Assembly (NCBI GenBank): GCA_016764875.1
Contig: JAESQX010000026.1
Location: 1-56,369 of the forward strand
Length of the DNA: 56,369 nucleotides
Direction of reading: 5' to 3'
Source of the DNA: Gammaproteobacteria bacterium
GTDB lineage: Bacteria; Pseudomonadota; Gammaproteobacteria; Pseudomonadales; Pseudohongiellaceae
Shown here: piece after piece, positions 42,484 through 51,936 of the stretch
Numbering within the stretch: position 1 is the first letter of the stretch
Layout: each line of letters opens with the position of its first letter
Notes under the pieces: model-generated
Database searches by the model: none
Told to the model about the DNA's origin: nothing
Seen by the model: the letters and a program-made list of their open reading frames with translations, nothing else
Program-made: the position numbers and the translations under genes

Positions 42484-42870
42484 ATAGCTTTCTTTGAAAT
42501 AGTAAATATTCCCCCTCTTTAACACACGCTTTTTCTGTATTTCAGTTTCGACTGTCAAATTATCTGACACTGCTATGAAGGGTTTCAGCCCTCACTTTCA
42601 GCAAAAGTAATTTATCAACAAGCGCTAACCCTGTGAAAGGTAGCCGATTTATTGTTTTTTCAGTCTAAAAAACGGCGGACATCCGGCCGATAATCAGCGC
42701 CTCTATTGTGTAAAAAAAACGGACGTTCAATTAATGTTTCGTGTCAGCATAAAACATTTACTATGAAAACGGCGGGACAAAAAAGCGGAACAGAGCAGCA
42801 GCCAGATAATAATCTACCTTTATGAAAAAGCGGGCACTAAAGAATTAAAAGTTTCCCTGTAATCCTCCAA
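42484..42870. other. 387-base AT-rich intergenic stretch
   Basis: No gene, tRNA or convincing terminator seen between the PilZ-like gene and the convergent DUF6265-like gene. Only very short ORFs lacking Shine-Dalgarno sequences occur, for example 20 codons from 42763. Several A-runs are present. A small RNA cannot be excluded by eye. Confidence 0.5.
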
Positions 42871-43371
42871 TTATTTCCAGATGCTACGAGTGCTCAGTTT
42901 TATATCACGAGTTTCGCCGGAAGGTTGTCCCACATGAATGATAAAAGAATTTGCATCCGGCTTGCTGTAACCCAGAGTTGACATTCCCCCTTCGGAAACC
43001 GCATTAAATTTCACACTGTTTTTGGTGAATTCCACTAGCTCCATTTTCTGTGCTGATTCGGTACGAGGCATAAAACCTGCGTCCCATTGTTGAAGATGCA
43101 ACACCAGTGAACCGTCTACTTCTTCAATGGTGATAACTTCGAACATGCTGGTACCGCCGTTGCCGGTCATTCTAACTATGGCGGCAAGCGAACCGCCTTC
43201 CCCCATTATCCAGTTCTCTTCCAGCTGATTGGGTCCAAGGGCTGCAGCGTAGTTTCCAGTCATCCAGGCGAGGTCGCTGATTTTTGCGGATGGGCCGGCG
43301 GCATAAGTAGCCGTTGCGGCTATAGTCGCCATAGCGAGTAGCCCGATGGCAGTTAGGTTTTTGAGAATCAT
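42871..43371 (-). CDS. exported DUF6265-like protein
   Basis: Secreted protein of 166 residues. ATG 43371 is preferred over 43383 because a GGAG sits about 7 bases upstream of it. After a signal peptide (AATATYAAG) comes a single lipocalin-like beta domain beginning with SDLAWMTGNYAAAL and ENWIMGEGGSLAAIVRM. This is the pattern of DUF6265, whose members are exported and uncharacterised. It is separated by 57 bases from the upstream gene on the same strand, so the two may be co-transcribed. Confidence 0.75.
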   Translation of the reverse strand: MILKNLTAIGLLAMATIAATATYAAGPSAKISDLAWMTGNYAAALGPNQLEENWIMGEGGSLAAIVRMTGNGGTSMFEVITIEEVDGSLVLHLQQWDAGFMPRTESAQKMELVEFTKNSVKFNAVSEGGMSTLGYSKPDANSFIIHVGQPSGETRDIKLSTRSIWK

Positions 43372-43428
43372 CTGTTGCTCCATTATTAAAATATTAGTTT
43401 ACCCAAAATGAGTTGAAACAGGGCTTTA

Positions 43429-44460
43429 TCAATTGCCTGCTTGTGAGGCCATCCGTTCTTCTACCCTGGCCCCGCGGAGAGTATTCGCCATTCCGTAATT
43501 ACCTTCGTGACAAGCGTACTCATATATCTGGCCCGCTACTTTGGTCATGGGCACCACGACGGAAATTTTGTCAGTAAAGGTGGTTGGGTCGTCAACAGTG
43601 AACTCATAAGTTACGGCATCATAGGCTGTTCGAGTGAACCGCTCTGTCAGCACCATATTATAGTTAGTGCCGATGGTACCAAAAACTTGCCTGAGGCCAT
43701 TAAAATTCCGCGTCTCAACAACCAGGGTGTCGCCGTCCCAATAACCTCTTGAGTCACCAGACCACAGACGAATATTGTCGTCTAATGGAGTGCGGTCAAT
43801 CAAAGGAACAATCCGGGCATCATGAATCATTTCAGTGAGGATGACGGCGCTATCCTTATTCTGGAATATCTGCACATTGTTGTTGTACAGACTTGGAACG
43901 AAAGGTGGTCCCGCGTTGAATCCCACAATGCAGCGCTCTGAAAGACCGCGGTCTTCAGGACCGCCCTTGGCAATACCACCTACGGTAAAACGAACGGGTC
44001 TTTCACCGGGTGTATCACTGATCTGGTTACCGCGTTGTTCCGGGGCACCCTCCACCGCAGCGGGTATTCTGCCATTGAGGGGATAGACAATATGGGATGT
44101 GCGTACATTTTCACTTAGTCCCTGGGTTTCAAACCAGAAATCGTTGTAGCCCAGCACTTTTGGCCCGGTGGGGGGTAGGTCCGGATTGGTATTGCGCTTG
44201 GCCGCCCGGGTGTCTGCCGCTTCTGCCCGGGAGGCCTGTCTTTCCAGTTCTGCTTCAAGTTGCTCCGGGGTGAGAAATTCCTGGGTGCCGAATCGCTCAG
44301 GCCTCTGCATGGGTGTGTTGGATGAAAAATTCCAGACTCCGCTCAAATCAGGTTGCCCGTGTTCATTTCGCGGGGTCACATAGTCGCCGTTTGATTGTGC
44401 TGTGGAGATACCAATCGAGAGAGGCATTACTGCGAGTAACAGAAGAAATCGTGATTTCAT
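43429..44460 (-). CDS. exported protein of the 'PDLSGVW' family, function unknown
   Basis: Secreted protein of 343 residues with a signal peptide ending at GISTAQS. It starts with RNEHGQPDLSGVWNFSS, then has a helical Glu/Ala-rich part (LEAELERQASRAEAADTRAAKR). The C-terminal half has conserved blocks: RCIVGFNAGPPF, YNNNVQIFQNKDSAVILTEMIHDARIVPL, WSGDSRGYWDGDTLVVET, LTERFTR and YACHEGNYGMANTL. The family is abundant in marine gammaproteobacteria and Acidobacteria, often in many copies, but I know of no assigned function. The invariant Cys/His blocks could mark a binding or catalytic site. Confidence 0.8.
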   Translation of the reverse strand: MKSRFLLLLAVMPLSIGISTAQSNGDYVTPRNEHGQPDLSGVWNFSSNTPMQRPERFGTQEFLTPEQLEAELERQASRAEAADTRAAKRNTNPDLPPTGPKVLGYNDFWFETQGLSENVRTSHIVYPLNGRIPAAVEGAPEQRGNQISDTPGERPVRFTVGGIAKGGPEDRGLSERCIVGFNAGPPFVPSLYNNNVQIFQNKDSAVILTEMIHDARIVPLIDRTPLDDNIRLWSGDSRGYWDGDTLVVETRNFNGLRQVFGTIGTNYNMVLTERFTRTAYDAVTYEFTVDDPTTFTDKISVVVPMTKVAGQIYEYACHEGNYGMANTLRGARVEERMASQAGN

Positions 44461-44799
44461 GCGTTGCCCCTAGTAGTAGATTCGGAAAAAGCCAAGGTAA
44501 TAGTTTGTTGCTGAGGAATCAATCAGATTTCGATAAATCAGAGACTTTCAGATGTTTCCTGGAGGTCACTGACTTCACTTCTCGCTTTTTAGATTGGGAT
44601 AGCGTCGCCGGTACATTGATAAGGGTTTAAACCTGAAATGGGTTGCCTGGGTTTCCACGACTGTATAGGATGCTCAGCGGTAGATTAAAGATTCGAAACA
44701 AGGGTAAATAACAGGTGTCTTCTGTCGCTTCTTACAGGTGCTGGTTCTGCTGTCCAGCGAGTGTTTTAATGGAGCCCAAATCGGCTGGAACCAGAAACT
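44461..44799. other. 339-base divergent intergenic region
   Basis: Holds the promoters of the minus-strand PDLSGVW gene and the plus-strand DUF47-PiT operon. I see no gene; the track ORF 44313..44630 is a shadow. No clear Pho box could be identified by eye. Confidence 0.5.
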
Positions 44800-45474
44800 A
44801 TGTCTAATGCTATTGGCGCATTATTTGGTCGTTCTCCCATACGGCCTGTACAGGAACACATGGCCAAGGCGCAGAATTGCGTAGCTTTGCTCGGAGAAAT
44901 TCTCGAAGCCGGCTTCAATAATGAATGGCAAAAGGCTGAAGAGCTTTTCCAGGCAATAAGCACTGCTGAGAATGCCGCTGATAAATTAGAGAGAGACATC
45001 CGCATACACTTGCCTAAAAGTCTGTTTCTTCCCGTAGCACGTTCAGACTTGATTGATCTGGTGAGATATCAAGACCGAATGTCTAATCGCGCGAAGGAAA
45101 TTGCCGGGCTTGTAGTGGGGCGGAAAATGCAAACCCCTGAAAACCTGGTGGGGTTAATGCGGGAGCATTATCAAAACGCGCTAAATACGTCTACACAGGC
45201 GCTGAAAGCGATTAATGAGCTGGATGAGTTATTGGTGGCAGGTTTTGGCGGCAGGGAAGCGGTGTTTGTTGAAGGGCTGGTAGTTGAGCTTGACAGGTTG
45301 AAAAACAAGAGCGAATCAAGCCAGTCTGAATTAAGATCATGTCTTTTCGATATGGAAGATTCACTGCAACCAATTGAGGCTGTGTTTCTGTATAAAGTGA
45401 TAGACAAAATAGAAGAAATAGCAGGTATAGCGTACAAGTTGGGTGGAAGCCTGTTACTCCTGGTTGCCCGATAG
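44800..45474 (+). CDS. DUF47 / TIGR00153 PhoU-like phosphate transport accessory protein
   Basis: Cytoplasmic all-helical protein of 224 residues, the DUF47 family related to PhoU. N-terminal FGRSPIRPVQEHMAKAQNCV and the later ERDIRIHLPKSLFLPVARSDLIDLVRYQDRMSN match. Such proteins are almost always encoded directly before a PiT phosphate transporter and are thought to regulate it. Here the pit gene starts 36 bases after the stop. Start ATG 44800 with GGAA upstream. Confidence 0.9.
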   Translation: MSNAIGALFGRSPIRPVQEHMAKAQNCVALLGEILEAGFNNEWQKAEELFQAISTAENAADKLERDIRIHLPKSLFLPVARSDLIDLVRYQDRMSNRAKEIAGLVVGRKMQTPENLVGLMREHYQNALNTSTQALKAINELDELLVAGFGGREAVFVEGLVVELDRLKNKSESSQSELRSCLFDMEDSLQPIEAVFLYKVIDKIEEIAGIAYKLGGSLLLLVAR

Positions 45475-45510
45475 AACGGATCCAAGAATAAAAAGCAGTT
45501 AGAAGGTTGA

Positions 45511-46785
45511 ATGTCTGAAATTCTTTCCCAGTATGGTTTTATTTTTCTTGTTCTGGCATGCGTATTTGCCTTCTTCATGGCGTGGGGTGTAGGGGCGAAT
45601 GATGTAGCCAACGCCATGGGCACCTCTGTTGGAGCCGGTGCAATTACCATTAAGCAGGCCATTCTGATTGCAATGGTATTTGAATTCGCTGGTGCCTATC
45701 TGGCCGGAGGCGAGGTTACTTCAACAATTCGTAGCGGCATTCTCGATATCGAGAAGGCTGGTTTTGAAGAGGCACCCGAGTTGCTGATTTATGGGATGCT
45801 CTCTGCACTGCTGGCGGCCGGGATGTGGTTGCTCATCGCTTCACGAAGGGGTTGGCCAGTTTCAACAACCCATTCAATTATCGGTGCCATTGTGGGTTTT
45901 GCCGTGGTTGGTATATCGCCCGACGCCGTTAAATGGGGGCAGGTCTGGTCAATTGTAGCAAGCTGGGTAGTGTCACCACTGGTTTCCGGGCTGGCTGCAT
46001 TTCTCCTTTTTTGGAGTGTGCAGAAACTGATTCTGGATACAGCCGACCCTTTTCGCAATGCAAAAAAGTATGTTCCGTTTTATATTTTTCTGGTTGGGTT
46101 TGTCATTTCAATGGTCACTCTGGTGAAGGGGCTGAGACATGTAGGGCTGGAGCTCTCATTTATACAATCCACTATCTTCGCAGCCGTAATAGGCATGTTT
46201 GCCATGATGGTAGGTATCTTCTTTATGAGAGGAATCAAGGAAGATAAGCATGAGAATGAAGATTTTCACTTTGCCAGTGTGGAGCGCATATTTGGAGTTT
46301 TGATGATCTTCACCGCTTGCTCCATGGCATTTGCCCATGGATCGAACGATGTTGCCAATGCAATAGGTCCATTGGCGGCAATTAATGGTGTGGTTCAAAG
46401 CGGAGGTGTATTTGCGGCAGAATCGAAGCTGCCTGTTTGGATATTGCTGCTGGGGGGTGTTGGTATTGCCTCAGGGTTAGCCACACTTGGCTATAAAGTG
46501 ATAGCCACTATTGGCAAAAACATCACCGAACTTACCCCAAGCCGGGGCTTTGCTGCTGAGCTCGCGGCTGCAACCACGGTAGTCATTGCTTCGGGAACCG
46601 GTATCCCCGTTTCCACTACCCATACTCTGGTTGGGGCGGTACTGGGTGTCGGACTTGCCAGGGGAATCGGAGCTCTGGATCTTAGAGTAGTGGGCAAGAT
46701 TTTTCTTTCGTGGATAGTGACCCTGCCGATAGGCACGGGGTTTTCCATCATTATATTTTTCATTCTGAGGGCGATCTTTGGCTAG
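45511..46785 (+). CDS. pit: PiT-family inorganic phosphate transporter
   Basis: Low-affinity inorganic phosphate (metal-phosphate) symporter of 424 residues with about ten membrane helices. The duplicated family signature is clear: GVGANDVANAMGTSVGAGAI near the N terminus and HGSNDVANAIGPLAA in the second half, with the repeat-associated WPVSTTHSIIGAIVG and IPVSTTHTLVGAVLG. It works with the DUF47 protein encoded just upstream. This bacterial PiT subgroup may use H+ or Na+; which one is not readable. Confidence 0.93.
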   Translation: MSEILSQYGFIFLVLACVFAFFMAWGVGANDVANAMGTSVGAGAITIKQAILIAMVFEFAGAYLAGGEVTSTIRSGILDIEKAGFEEAPELLIYGMLSALLAAGMWLLIASRRGWPVSTTHSIIGAIVGFAVVGISPDAVKWGQVWSIVASWVVSPLVSGLAAFLLFWSVQKLILDTADPFRNAKKYVPFYIFLVGFVISMVTLVKGLRHVGLELSFIQSTIFAAVIGMFAMMVGIFFMRGIKEDKHENEDFHFASVERIFGVLMIFTACSMAFAHGSNDVANAIGPLAAINGVVQSGGVFAAESKLPVWILLLGGVGIASGLATLGYKVIATIGKNITELTPSRGFAAELAAATTVVIASGTGIPVSTTHTLVGAVLGVGLARGIGALDLRVVGKIFLSWIVTLPIGTGFSIIIFFILRAIFG

Positions 46786-46895
46786 GGAACCTCTCTGATT
46801 GGTCGTATATAAAAAGGCCAGTAGAGAATCGTGTCGCCCCGCAGCGGCCCCTCTCAAAAAGTCCAATTTACCTAATCTGTCTCAGTCTTTCCGGG

Positions 46896-49517
46896 TTATG
46901 AGCGCTTAACGAATTTATAGGTTTCCATGACCAGGATTATGGACAGTGCCGGCAGGGCCGACCAGAGCCAGGTTTCGAAATTCAGGGGCTGAATATCCAG
47001 AACCGTATTGATACCTGGAATATTCATGGCCGCCAGATGAATAAGCTGTACCGCCAGTACACCGCCAACAAGAAAGGGATTGTTGCGGATTGGAACGGCG
47101 AAGGCGGAGTGACGTTCAGACCGGCAATTGAAAACGTGCGCATTCTCAAACAGAATGAGAACCAGTAGTAGCTGGTTACTTGCTGCGATGGCCGTCATGC
47201 CTGCGCCAAGGAATGACTGAAATAGCAGAAAAGCCACACCTCCTACAAATAATCCTGAGAGAACAGTTTGTTCGATCATCTGGCGGTTGAATATGCCTTC
47301 TTTCGGAGGGCGCGGTCGCCGGTTCAAAACCCCCGGTTCACCTTTTTCAAAGGCCAGTGCCACATCCTGAATGCCCTGGGTGACAAGGTTAAGCCAGAGC
47401 AGCTGTACCGGCGTAAGCGGCAGAGGCAGACCGGCGGCAATGGAGGCCAGAAACAGCACCAGTTCGGCGGCGCCAGTTGAAATGAGCAGGTAGATGACCT
47501 TGCGAATATTGTCATAGGCGATGCGACCCTCTTCGATGCCGTCGGCCAGGGAAGAAAGTTCATCGTCAACCAGGATCAAATCGGCGGCGCTACGGGCAAT
47601 GTCGGTGCCAGAGCGACCCATGGCAGCGCCTATATCCGCCGCAGCCAGAGCCGGCGCATCATTTATACCGTCGCCGGTTACTGCGACCGTGTTTCCCCCG
47701 CGCCGCATGGACTGGACAATTGCCAGCTTTTGTAAAGGTGCTATGCGGGCAAAAATTCGGGTACGGGCAACAACCGCATCAAAGGCTGTTTGGTCGTGTT
47801 CCAGGGTGGCCAGTCGGCTTCCTGTCACCACATCATCATCGTGCTCTGCTATGTCAAGCTGTCGGCCTATTTCCAGGGCGGTCAAGGGATGATCGCCAGT
47901 TATCATACGCACGGCCACTCCTGCCTCGCGACAGCGGCGGATTGTTTCCTTTGCGCTGGGACGCAGCGGATCAATCAGGGCGACAAGCCCGAGGAAATCA
48001 AGATCGTGGAGGTCTTTGTGCTCCATCCCCTCCACGCTGCCTTCCGCAAGGGCTATGACTCTGTATCCCTGACGTGCAAACAGGTTGACCTGGTCGGTCA
48101 CGCCCCTGGTAGATTCCCCGCTACAAAAAGAAAGTATGGTTTCAGCCGCACCCTTTACCCAGCCATGAAGACCATCATCCCCTTCATGGAAGGACACGGC
48201 AAAGGAGAGAGAAGGTTCATAGGGAATGCGGCCAACCCTTGGATTTTTCTCGTCGGTGTCAGTTCGATCAAAGCCGGCGCTCTCACCCAGTTTCAAAAAT
48301 GCACCGTCGACCGTGTCACCGAACAACCGGGAGGAACCATCCGGTTGCTCTTCCAGGCGTGCTTCATTACAAAGCAGCCCGGCCAGCACAAGACGGCGAA
48401 ATGGGGAATTAATGACCGACTGAGGGGAATCATTCTCCTGTTGGATCATGGTGGAGACGGGCAGATCAGTATCATCAGGGAGACAAACCCGCTGTACCGA
48501 CAGCTCGTTAATGGTAAGGGTGCCAGTCTTGTCTGCGGCAATCACGGTACAGGCGCCCAGCCCTTCCACGGCAGCCATTTTGCGTACTACCACGCCCCGA
48601 TTGGCCATGCGGGAGACACTGATAGCCAGCGCTACGGTCATTGCCACCGGAAGACCTTCGGGAATTGCCGCCACTGCCAGTGCGACACTGGTCATCAAAA
48701 TGACAGTTGGCTCAGTGCCGCGAAGGAATTCAGAAAAAGCGATAAGGGCTATAACGCCGCCCATTAGGCTTGCCACGATGCGAGTAAACTTCTCCATTCG
48801 TCCTATAAGAGGAGGTTTGATTTCTTCGCGATATTTCAGGGACTCGGCAACTCTGCCTACCTCGGTCCGCAGCCCCGTAGCCGTGACAACGGCGGTGCCA
48901 CGACCACGCAGAATTGTGGCGCCGGCATGCAGCATATTTTCCCGGTCCGCCAGTGATACGTGTTCTTCCAGTGTGGCATCAGCATTTTTTACCACTGGTA
49001 CCGACTCTCCTGTGAGGAGTGATTCATCGACTTCAAGGGCTTCGTCTTTGAGCAGGCGCATAGCGGCAGGAACAGTGGTGCCCGCTTCCACTTCAACGAT
49101 GTCGCCGGGCACCAGTTCACGTCCGTCAATCATCTCCCAGTTCTGATCACGGCGAACTGCGACCATGGATTTCACCAGGTTTCGTAACCCCAGAGCCTTC
49201 TCTTGTGCCTGCCATTCCTGCACAGTCCCGATAATGGCATTAAGTTGGAGCGCCACAGCGATAAAAAGGGCATCCCCAATCTCTCCCAGGAAAATGGAAA
49301 CGACGGCCGCAATCAGTAGCAGGTAAATGAAAGCGTTCTTGAATTGATCAAGGTAAACGGCCGCCATCGTTTTGGGGGGTGGCTCGGGAATAACATTTGG
49401 GCCAATCTGACGAAGTCTGAGGGCGGCTTCACTTGAGGGGAGACCCTCAGCAGAGGACTTCAGCGCCAGCAGGGTTTGATCGAAATTAAGTGAGTGCCAG
49501 GGTGTGGGTTCGGTCAT
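46896..49517 (-). CDS. P-type cation-transporting ATPase (P2-like)
   Basis: Ion-pumping ATPase of 873 residues from ATG 49517; the track ORF extends to a TTG. Order of motifs: N-terminal cation-ATPase domain (AALRLRQIGPNVIPEPPP), actuator LLTGESVPV, M4 AAIPEGLPVAMTVALA, phosphorylation site DKTGTLTINE, hinge TGDGINDAPALAAADIGAAMG, and M6 LWLNLVTQGIQDVALAFE. The PEGLP motif places it with P2-type pumps of Ca, Na/K or related ions. The M6 sequence NLVTQGIQD differs from SERCA (NLVTDG), so calcium specificity is not certain. No Shine-Dalgarno sequence is obvious before the ATG. Confidence 0.9.
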   Translation of the reverse strand: MTEPTPWHSLNFDQTLLALKSSAEGLPSSEAALRLRQIGPNVIPEPPPKTMAAVYLDQFKNAFIYLLLIAAVVSIFLGEIGDALFIAVALQLNAIIGTVQEWQAQEKALGLRNLVKSMVAVRRDQNWEMIDGRELVPGDIVEVEAGTTVPAAMRLLKDEALEVDESLLTGESVPVVKNADATLEEHVSLADRENMLHAGATILRGRGTAVVTATGLRTEVGRVAESLKYREEIKPPLIGRMEKFTRIVASLMGGVIALIAFSEFLRGTEPTVILMTSVALAVAAIPEGLPVAMTVALAISVSRMANRGVVVRKMAAVEGLGACTVIAADKTGTLTINELSVQRVCLPDDTDLPVSTMIQQENDSPQSVINSPFRRLVLAGLLCNEARLEEQPDGSSRLFGDTVDGAFLKLGESAGFDRTDTDEKNPRVGRIPYEPSLSFAVSFHEGDDGLHGWVKGAAETILSFCSGESTRGVTDQVNLFARQGYRVIALAEGSVEGMEHKDLHDLDFLGLVALIDPLRPSAKETIRRCREAGVAVRMITGDHPLTALEIGRQLDIAEHDDDVVTGSRLATLEHDQTAFDAVVARTRIFARIAPLQKLAIVQSMRRGGNTVAVTGDGINDAPALAAADIGAAMGRSGTDIARSAADLILVDDELSSLADGIEEGRIAYDNIRKVIYLLISTGAAELVLFLASIAAGLPLPLTPVQLLWLNLVTQGIQDVALAFEKGEPGVLNRRPRPPKEGIFNRQMIEQTVLSGLFVGGVAFLLFQSFLGAGMTAIAASNQLLLVLILFENAHVFNCRSERHSAFAVPIRNNPFLVGGVLAVQLIHLAAMNIPGINTVLDIQPLNFETWLWSALPALSIILVMETYKFVKRS

Positions 49518-49755
49518 AAACAGGAATGAATCACAGCGATTAATGGTTGCAGCGTATACGATGTTACTACACAAGTGCAGGGTGCGGTGAAGCGACGAGA
49601 GAGTCCTTTAGCATGTCGTTCCTGGAAACAGATATAGAGCTAAATCAGAGATAGTCTGACTGCACTCTTTAAGTTGGAATTGAAATAGTGCGATACTTAA
49701 CAAAATATTTTGAAAAAAATCGTCGAGCTTTCCGTTCGGCAGCCGGAGCGTATAA

Positions 49756-50304
49756 ATGAAAACACAAATGTCATTCCCAAAAGTAACTTTCCGATTCACA
49801 TTAGTAGTATTAACTTTGCTGCTTGCTGCCTGTGCCCAGAATTACCGGGTAAATGTTGATGCTATTAATAGTGCTGACATCGCTTTCCTTAGCAGCCAGG
49901 AGAATCTGATCTTTGCCAGTGGTCAACCAACCCAGGAGCAAGTAGGTGTGCTGGCAGATGCTGGTATTCGACATGTGATCAGCCTTCGCACAGATGGAGA
50001 ATTGGACTGGGATGAGTCTGAGCTGGTGGAATCTCTGGGGATGGAGTTTCACTCACTCCCTGTTTCCGGTCGCACTGGTGTGACATCTTCAAATGCTCAG
50101 ACGCTAGAGCAAATTCTGGCACGCCTGGATGGTCAACCGGTATTGGTACATTGCGGTACCAGTAATCGGGTTGGAGCCCTGAAGGCGGTGACGGCGCGAG
50201 ACGGTGGTGCCAGCATTGAACAAGCCCTGGAGCAAGGGCGTCGTTGGGGATTGACTGGAATGGCACAAAGAGTAAGGGATCAACTAAGCGGAAACAGCCA
50301 GTAG
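49756..50304 (+). CDS. phosphatase-like lipoprotein (DUF442/BLH-like)
   Basis: Exported 182-residue protein with lipobox LLLAAC. The body has the opening IFASGQPTQEQVGVLADAGIRHVISLR and the loop VLVHCGTSNRVGAL of the tyrosine-phosphatase-like DUF442/beta-lactamase hydrolase-like family. The catalytic loop is C-x4-R, one residue shorter than the C-x5-R of classical protein tyrosine phosphatases, as in this family and in rhodaneses. A phosphatase or sulfur-transfer role in the envelope is therefore open. ATG 49756 opens the signal peptide. Confidence 0.8.
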   Translation: MKTQMSFPKVTFRFTLVVLTLLLAACAQNYRVNVDAINSADIAFLSSQENLIFASGQPTQEQVGVLADAGIRHVISLRTDGELDWDESELVESLGMEFHSLPVSGRTGVTSSNAQTLEQILARLDGQPVLVHCGTSNRVGALKAVTARDGGASIEQALEQGRRWGLTGMAQRVRDQLSGNSQ

Positions 50305-50419
50305 TGATTCTGGCGCAAGTCTCTGCGATATCAAAGAGAGCAGGTAAATACTCCCCGTGGCTGGTTAATTGTAATATCCAGCACCGGCGAATGAATCAAA
50401 GTGAAAAGAGGGAACTGAT

Positions 50420-51619
50420 TTGAATACGCAGTCTATGAGTAATTCTCCACCAGATACTCTCGCCTCTTTTAACCGGAATCGCCGAACACTGGGTATTGCT
50501 GGCATTATCAGCATTATCCTTTTCCTTTACCTGGCTAACAGCTATGGCTGGCGGCAGGGTGCTCTTTTCCTGGTTGGTCTTGCCGCCGGAGTGTTTCTCT
50601 ATCATGCTGCTTTCGGATTCACCGCCGCCTGGCGTGAGGTAGTCACTACCGGTCACAGCGGAGGGTTAAGGGCTCAGATGGTGATGCTTGGGGCAACTGT
50701 CCTGGTATTTACCCCGCTGATTGCGCTTGGGGAGTTCGGTGGAATTAATTTGCGCGGCAGTGTTGCTCCTATAAATGTAGCAGTAGTGTGTGGTGCATTT
50801 CTCTTTGGCCTGGGTATGCAATTAGGTGGTGGTTGCGCTTCAGGAACACTGTATACGGCGGGTGGTGGTAATACGCGTATGTTGGTGACTCTGGCCGCAT
50901 TTATTGCCGGTTCCGTAATCGGTACCTGGCATTGGTCAATGTGGCAAGACGTCCCCGGATTTGCGCCATTTGCCCTTTCCCAGAACTTTGGCGTGATACC
51001 CGGCATCCTGATAAGTCTCATCCTGTTCGCTATGGTCTGGTTCGTTGCGGCGGCCCATGAGCGGCGCCGGCATGGTTCGGTGCGAAGCTTCTGGAAGACA
51101 GAATTAACCCAGTCCTGGCTGAGAGGCCCCTGGCCGCTGATTGCAGGCGCATTAGCTCTGGCTGGTGTAAATATTGCGACGCTATTACTGGCTGGGAGAC
51201 CCTGGGGTGTAACTTCGGCATTTGCTCTTTGGGGAGGTAAAGTGGCGGAACGGCTGAGTATCGACGTCACCGCCTGGGCATATTGGCAAAGACCGGGACC
51301 TTTAAGCTCGCTGGATCAGAGTATATTCATTGACATAACTTCCGTAATGAATATTGGCATCATGCTTGGCGCCATGCTCGCCGCCGCGCTGGCCAGTAAA
51401 TTCGCTCCTTCCTTTAAATTACCGCTGCGATCATTGCTGGCGGCTGTGATTGGCGGCCTGTTACTGGGATACGGAGCCAGGATTGCGTTTGGTTGTAATA
51501 TTGGCGCCTATTTCAGTGGGATTGGCTCCACCAGCCTGCATGGGTGGTTGTGGTTTGCAGCCGCTTTTGCCGGCAGCTCTTTGGGAACCCGGATACGGCC
51601 CCTTTTTGGCCTGGCTTGA
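50420..51619 (+). CDS. YeeE/YedE-family transporter (TsuA-like)
   Basis: Integral membrane protein of 399 residues with about ten to eleven helices and two internal repeats. Each repeat carries a conserved cysteine: GMQLGGGCASGTLYTAGGGN and FGCNIGAYFSGIGS. TsuA, a member of this family, imports thiosulfate through such cysteines, so a sulfur-compound uptake role is likely; the exact substrate is unknown. No TusA/YeeD partner gene is adjacent. The start is a TTG at 50420 with GAGGGA 6 bases upstream; the ATG at 50435 lacks a Shine-Dalgarno sequence. Confidence 0.88.
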   Translation: MNTQSMSNSPPDTLASFNRNRRTLGIAGIISIILFLYLANSYGWRQGALFLVGLAAGVFLYHAAFGFTAAWREVVTTGHSGGLRAQMVMLGATVLVFTPLIALGEFGGINLRGSVAPINVAVVCGAFLFGLGMQLGGGCASGTLYTAGGGNTRMLVTLAAFIAGSVIGTWHWSMWQDVPGFAPFALSQNFGVIPGILISLILFAMVWFVAAAHERRRHGSVRSFWKTELTQSWLRGPWPLIAGALALAGVNIATLLLAGRPWGVTSAFALWGGKVAERLSIDVTAWAYWQRPGPLSSLDQSIFIDITSVMNIGIMLGAMLAAALASKFAPSFKLPLRSLLAAVIGGLLLGYGARIAFGCNIGAYFSGIGSTSLHGWLWFAAAFAGSSLGTRIRPLFGLA

Positions 51620-51936
51620 GGCGATATTGAGCCATAGGAAAAAGGTAGGCAGGCAAAAAAAACCGGCGGAAAAGGGCTAGAGTCCGCCAAATTAAAGAGA
51701 TGGCAATGGTGTGCACTGCTCCTATAGATACTGTAATCGCGAGGCTGCTTTAATAGCGGCAAGTAGTAAGAGAATTTACCATGAGCGATTGGTTACCAGA
51801 AGTTACATAAATCGTTGACATTTGGTCGATTAATTGATATTTAGTAACTGGTTATTTAAATTTTTTACTGCACTTTTTCGACGAACGAATGAAGTGTCGG
51901 TACGCTGCAATTTTAATTAGAGGGGAGAAGATTAAA
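51620..51936 (+). promoter_or_regulatory. intergenic leader with a candidate promoter
   Basis: A 317-base AT-rich gap before the exported cytochrome/monooxygenase gene. A perfect -35 TTGACA is at 51815-51820. At 17 bases spacing lies TATTTA (51838-51843), a weak -10. The Shine-Dalgarno stretch AGGGGAGAAG at 51921-51930 supports the GTG start at 51937. No gene is seen in the gap. Confidence 0.35.

Noticed and set aside
42484-42870. Possible CRISPR or repeat array in the AT-rich gap
   Set aside because: No regularly spaced repeat is present; only A-runs and isolated short inverted repeats.
47790-49146. Long plus-strand ORFs (325 and 232 aa) inside the P-type ATPase region
   Set aside because: They are antisense to a complete P-type ATPase with all motifs; the sequences are low-information Ser/Arg/Ala-rich shadows.
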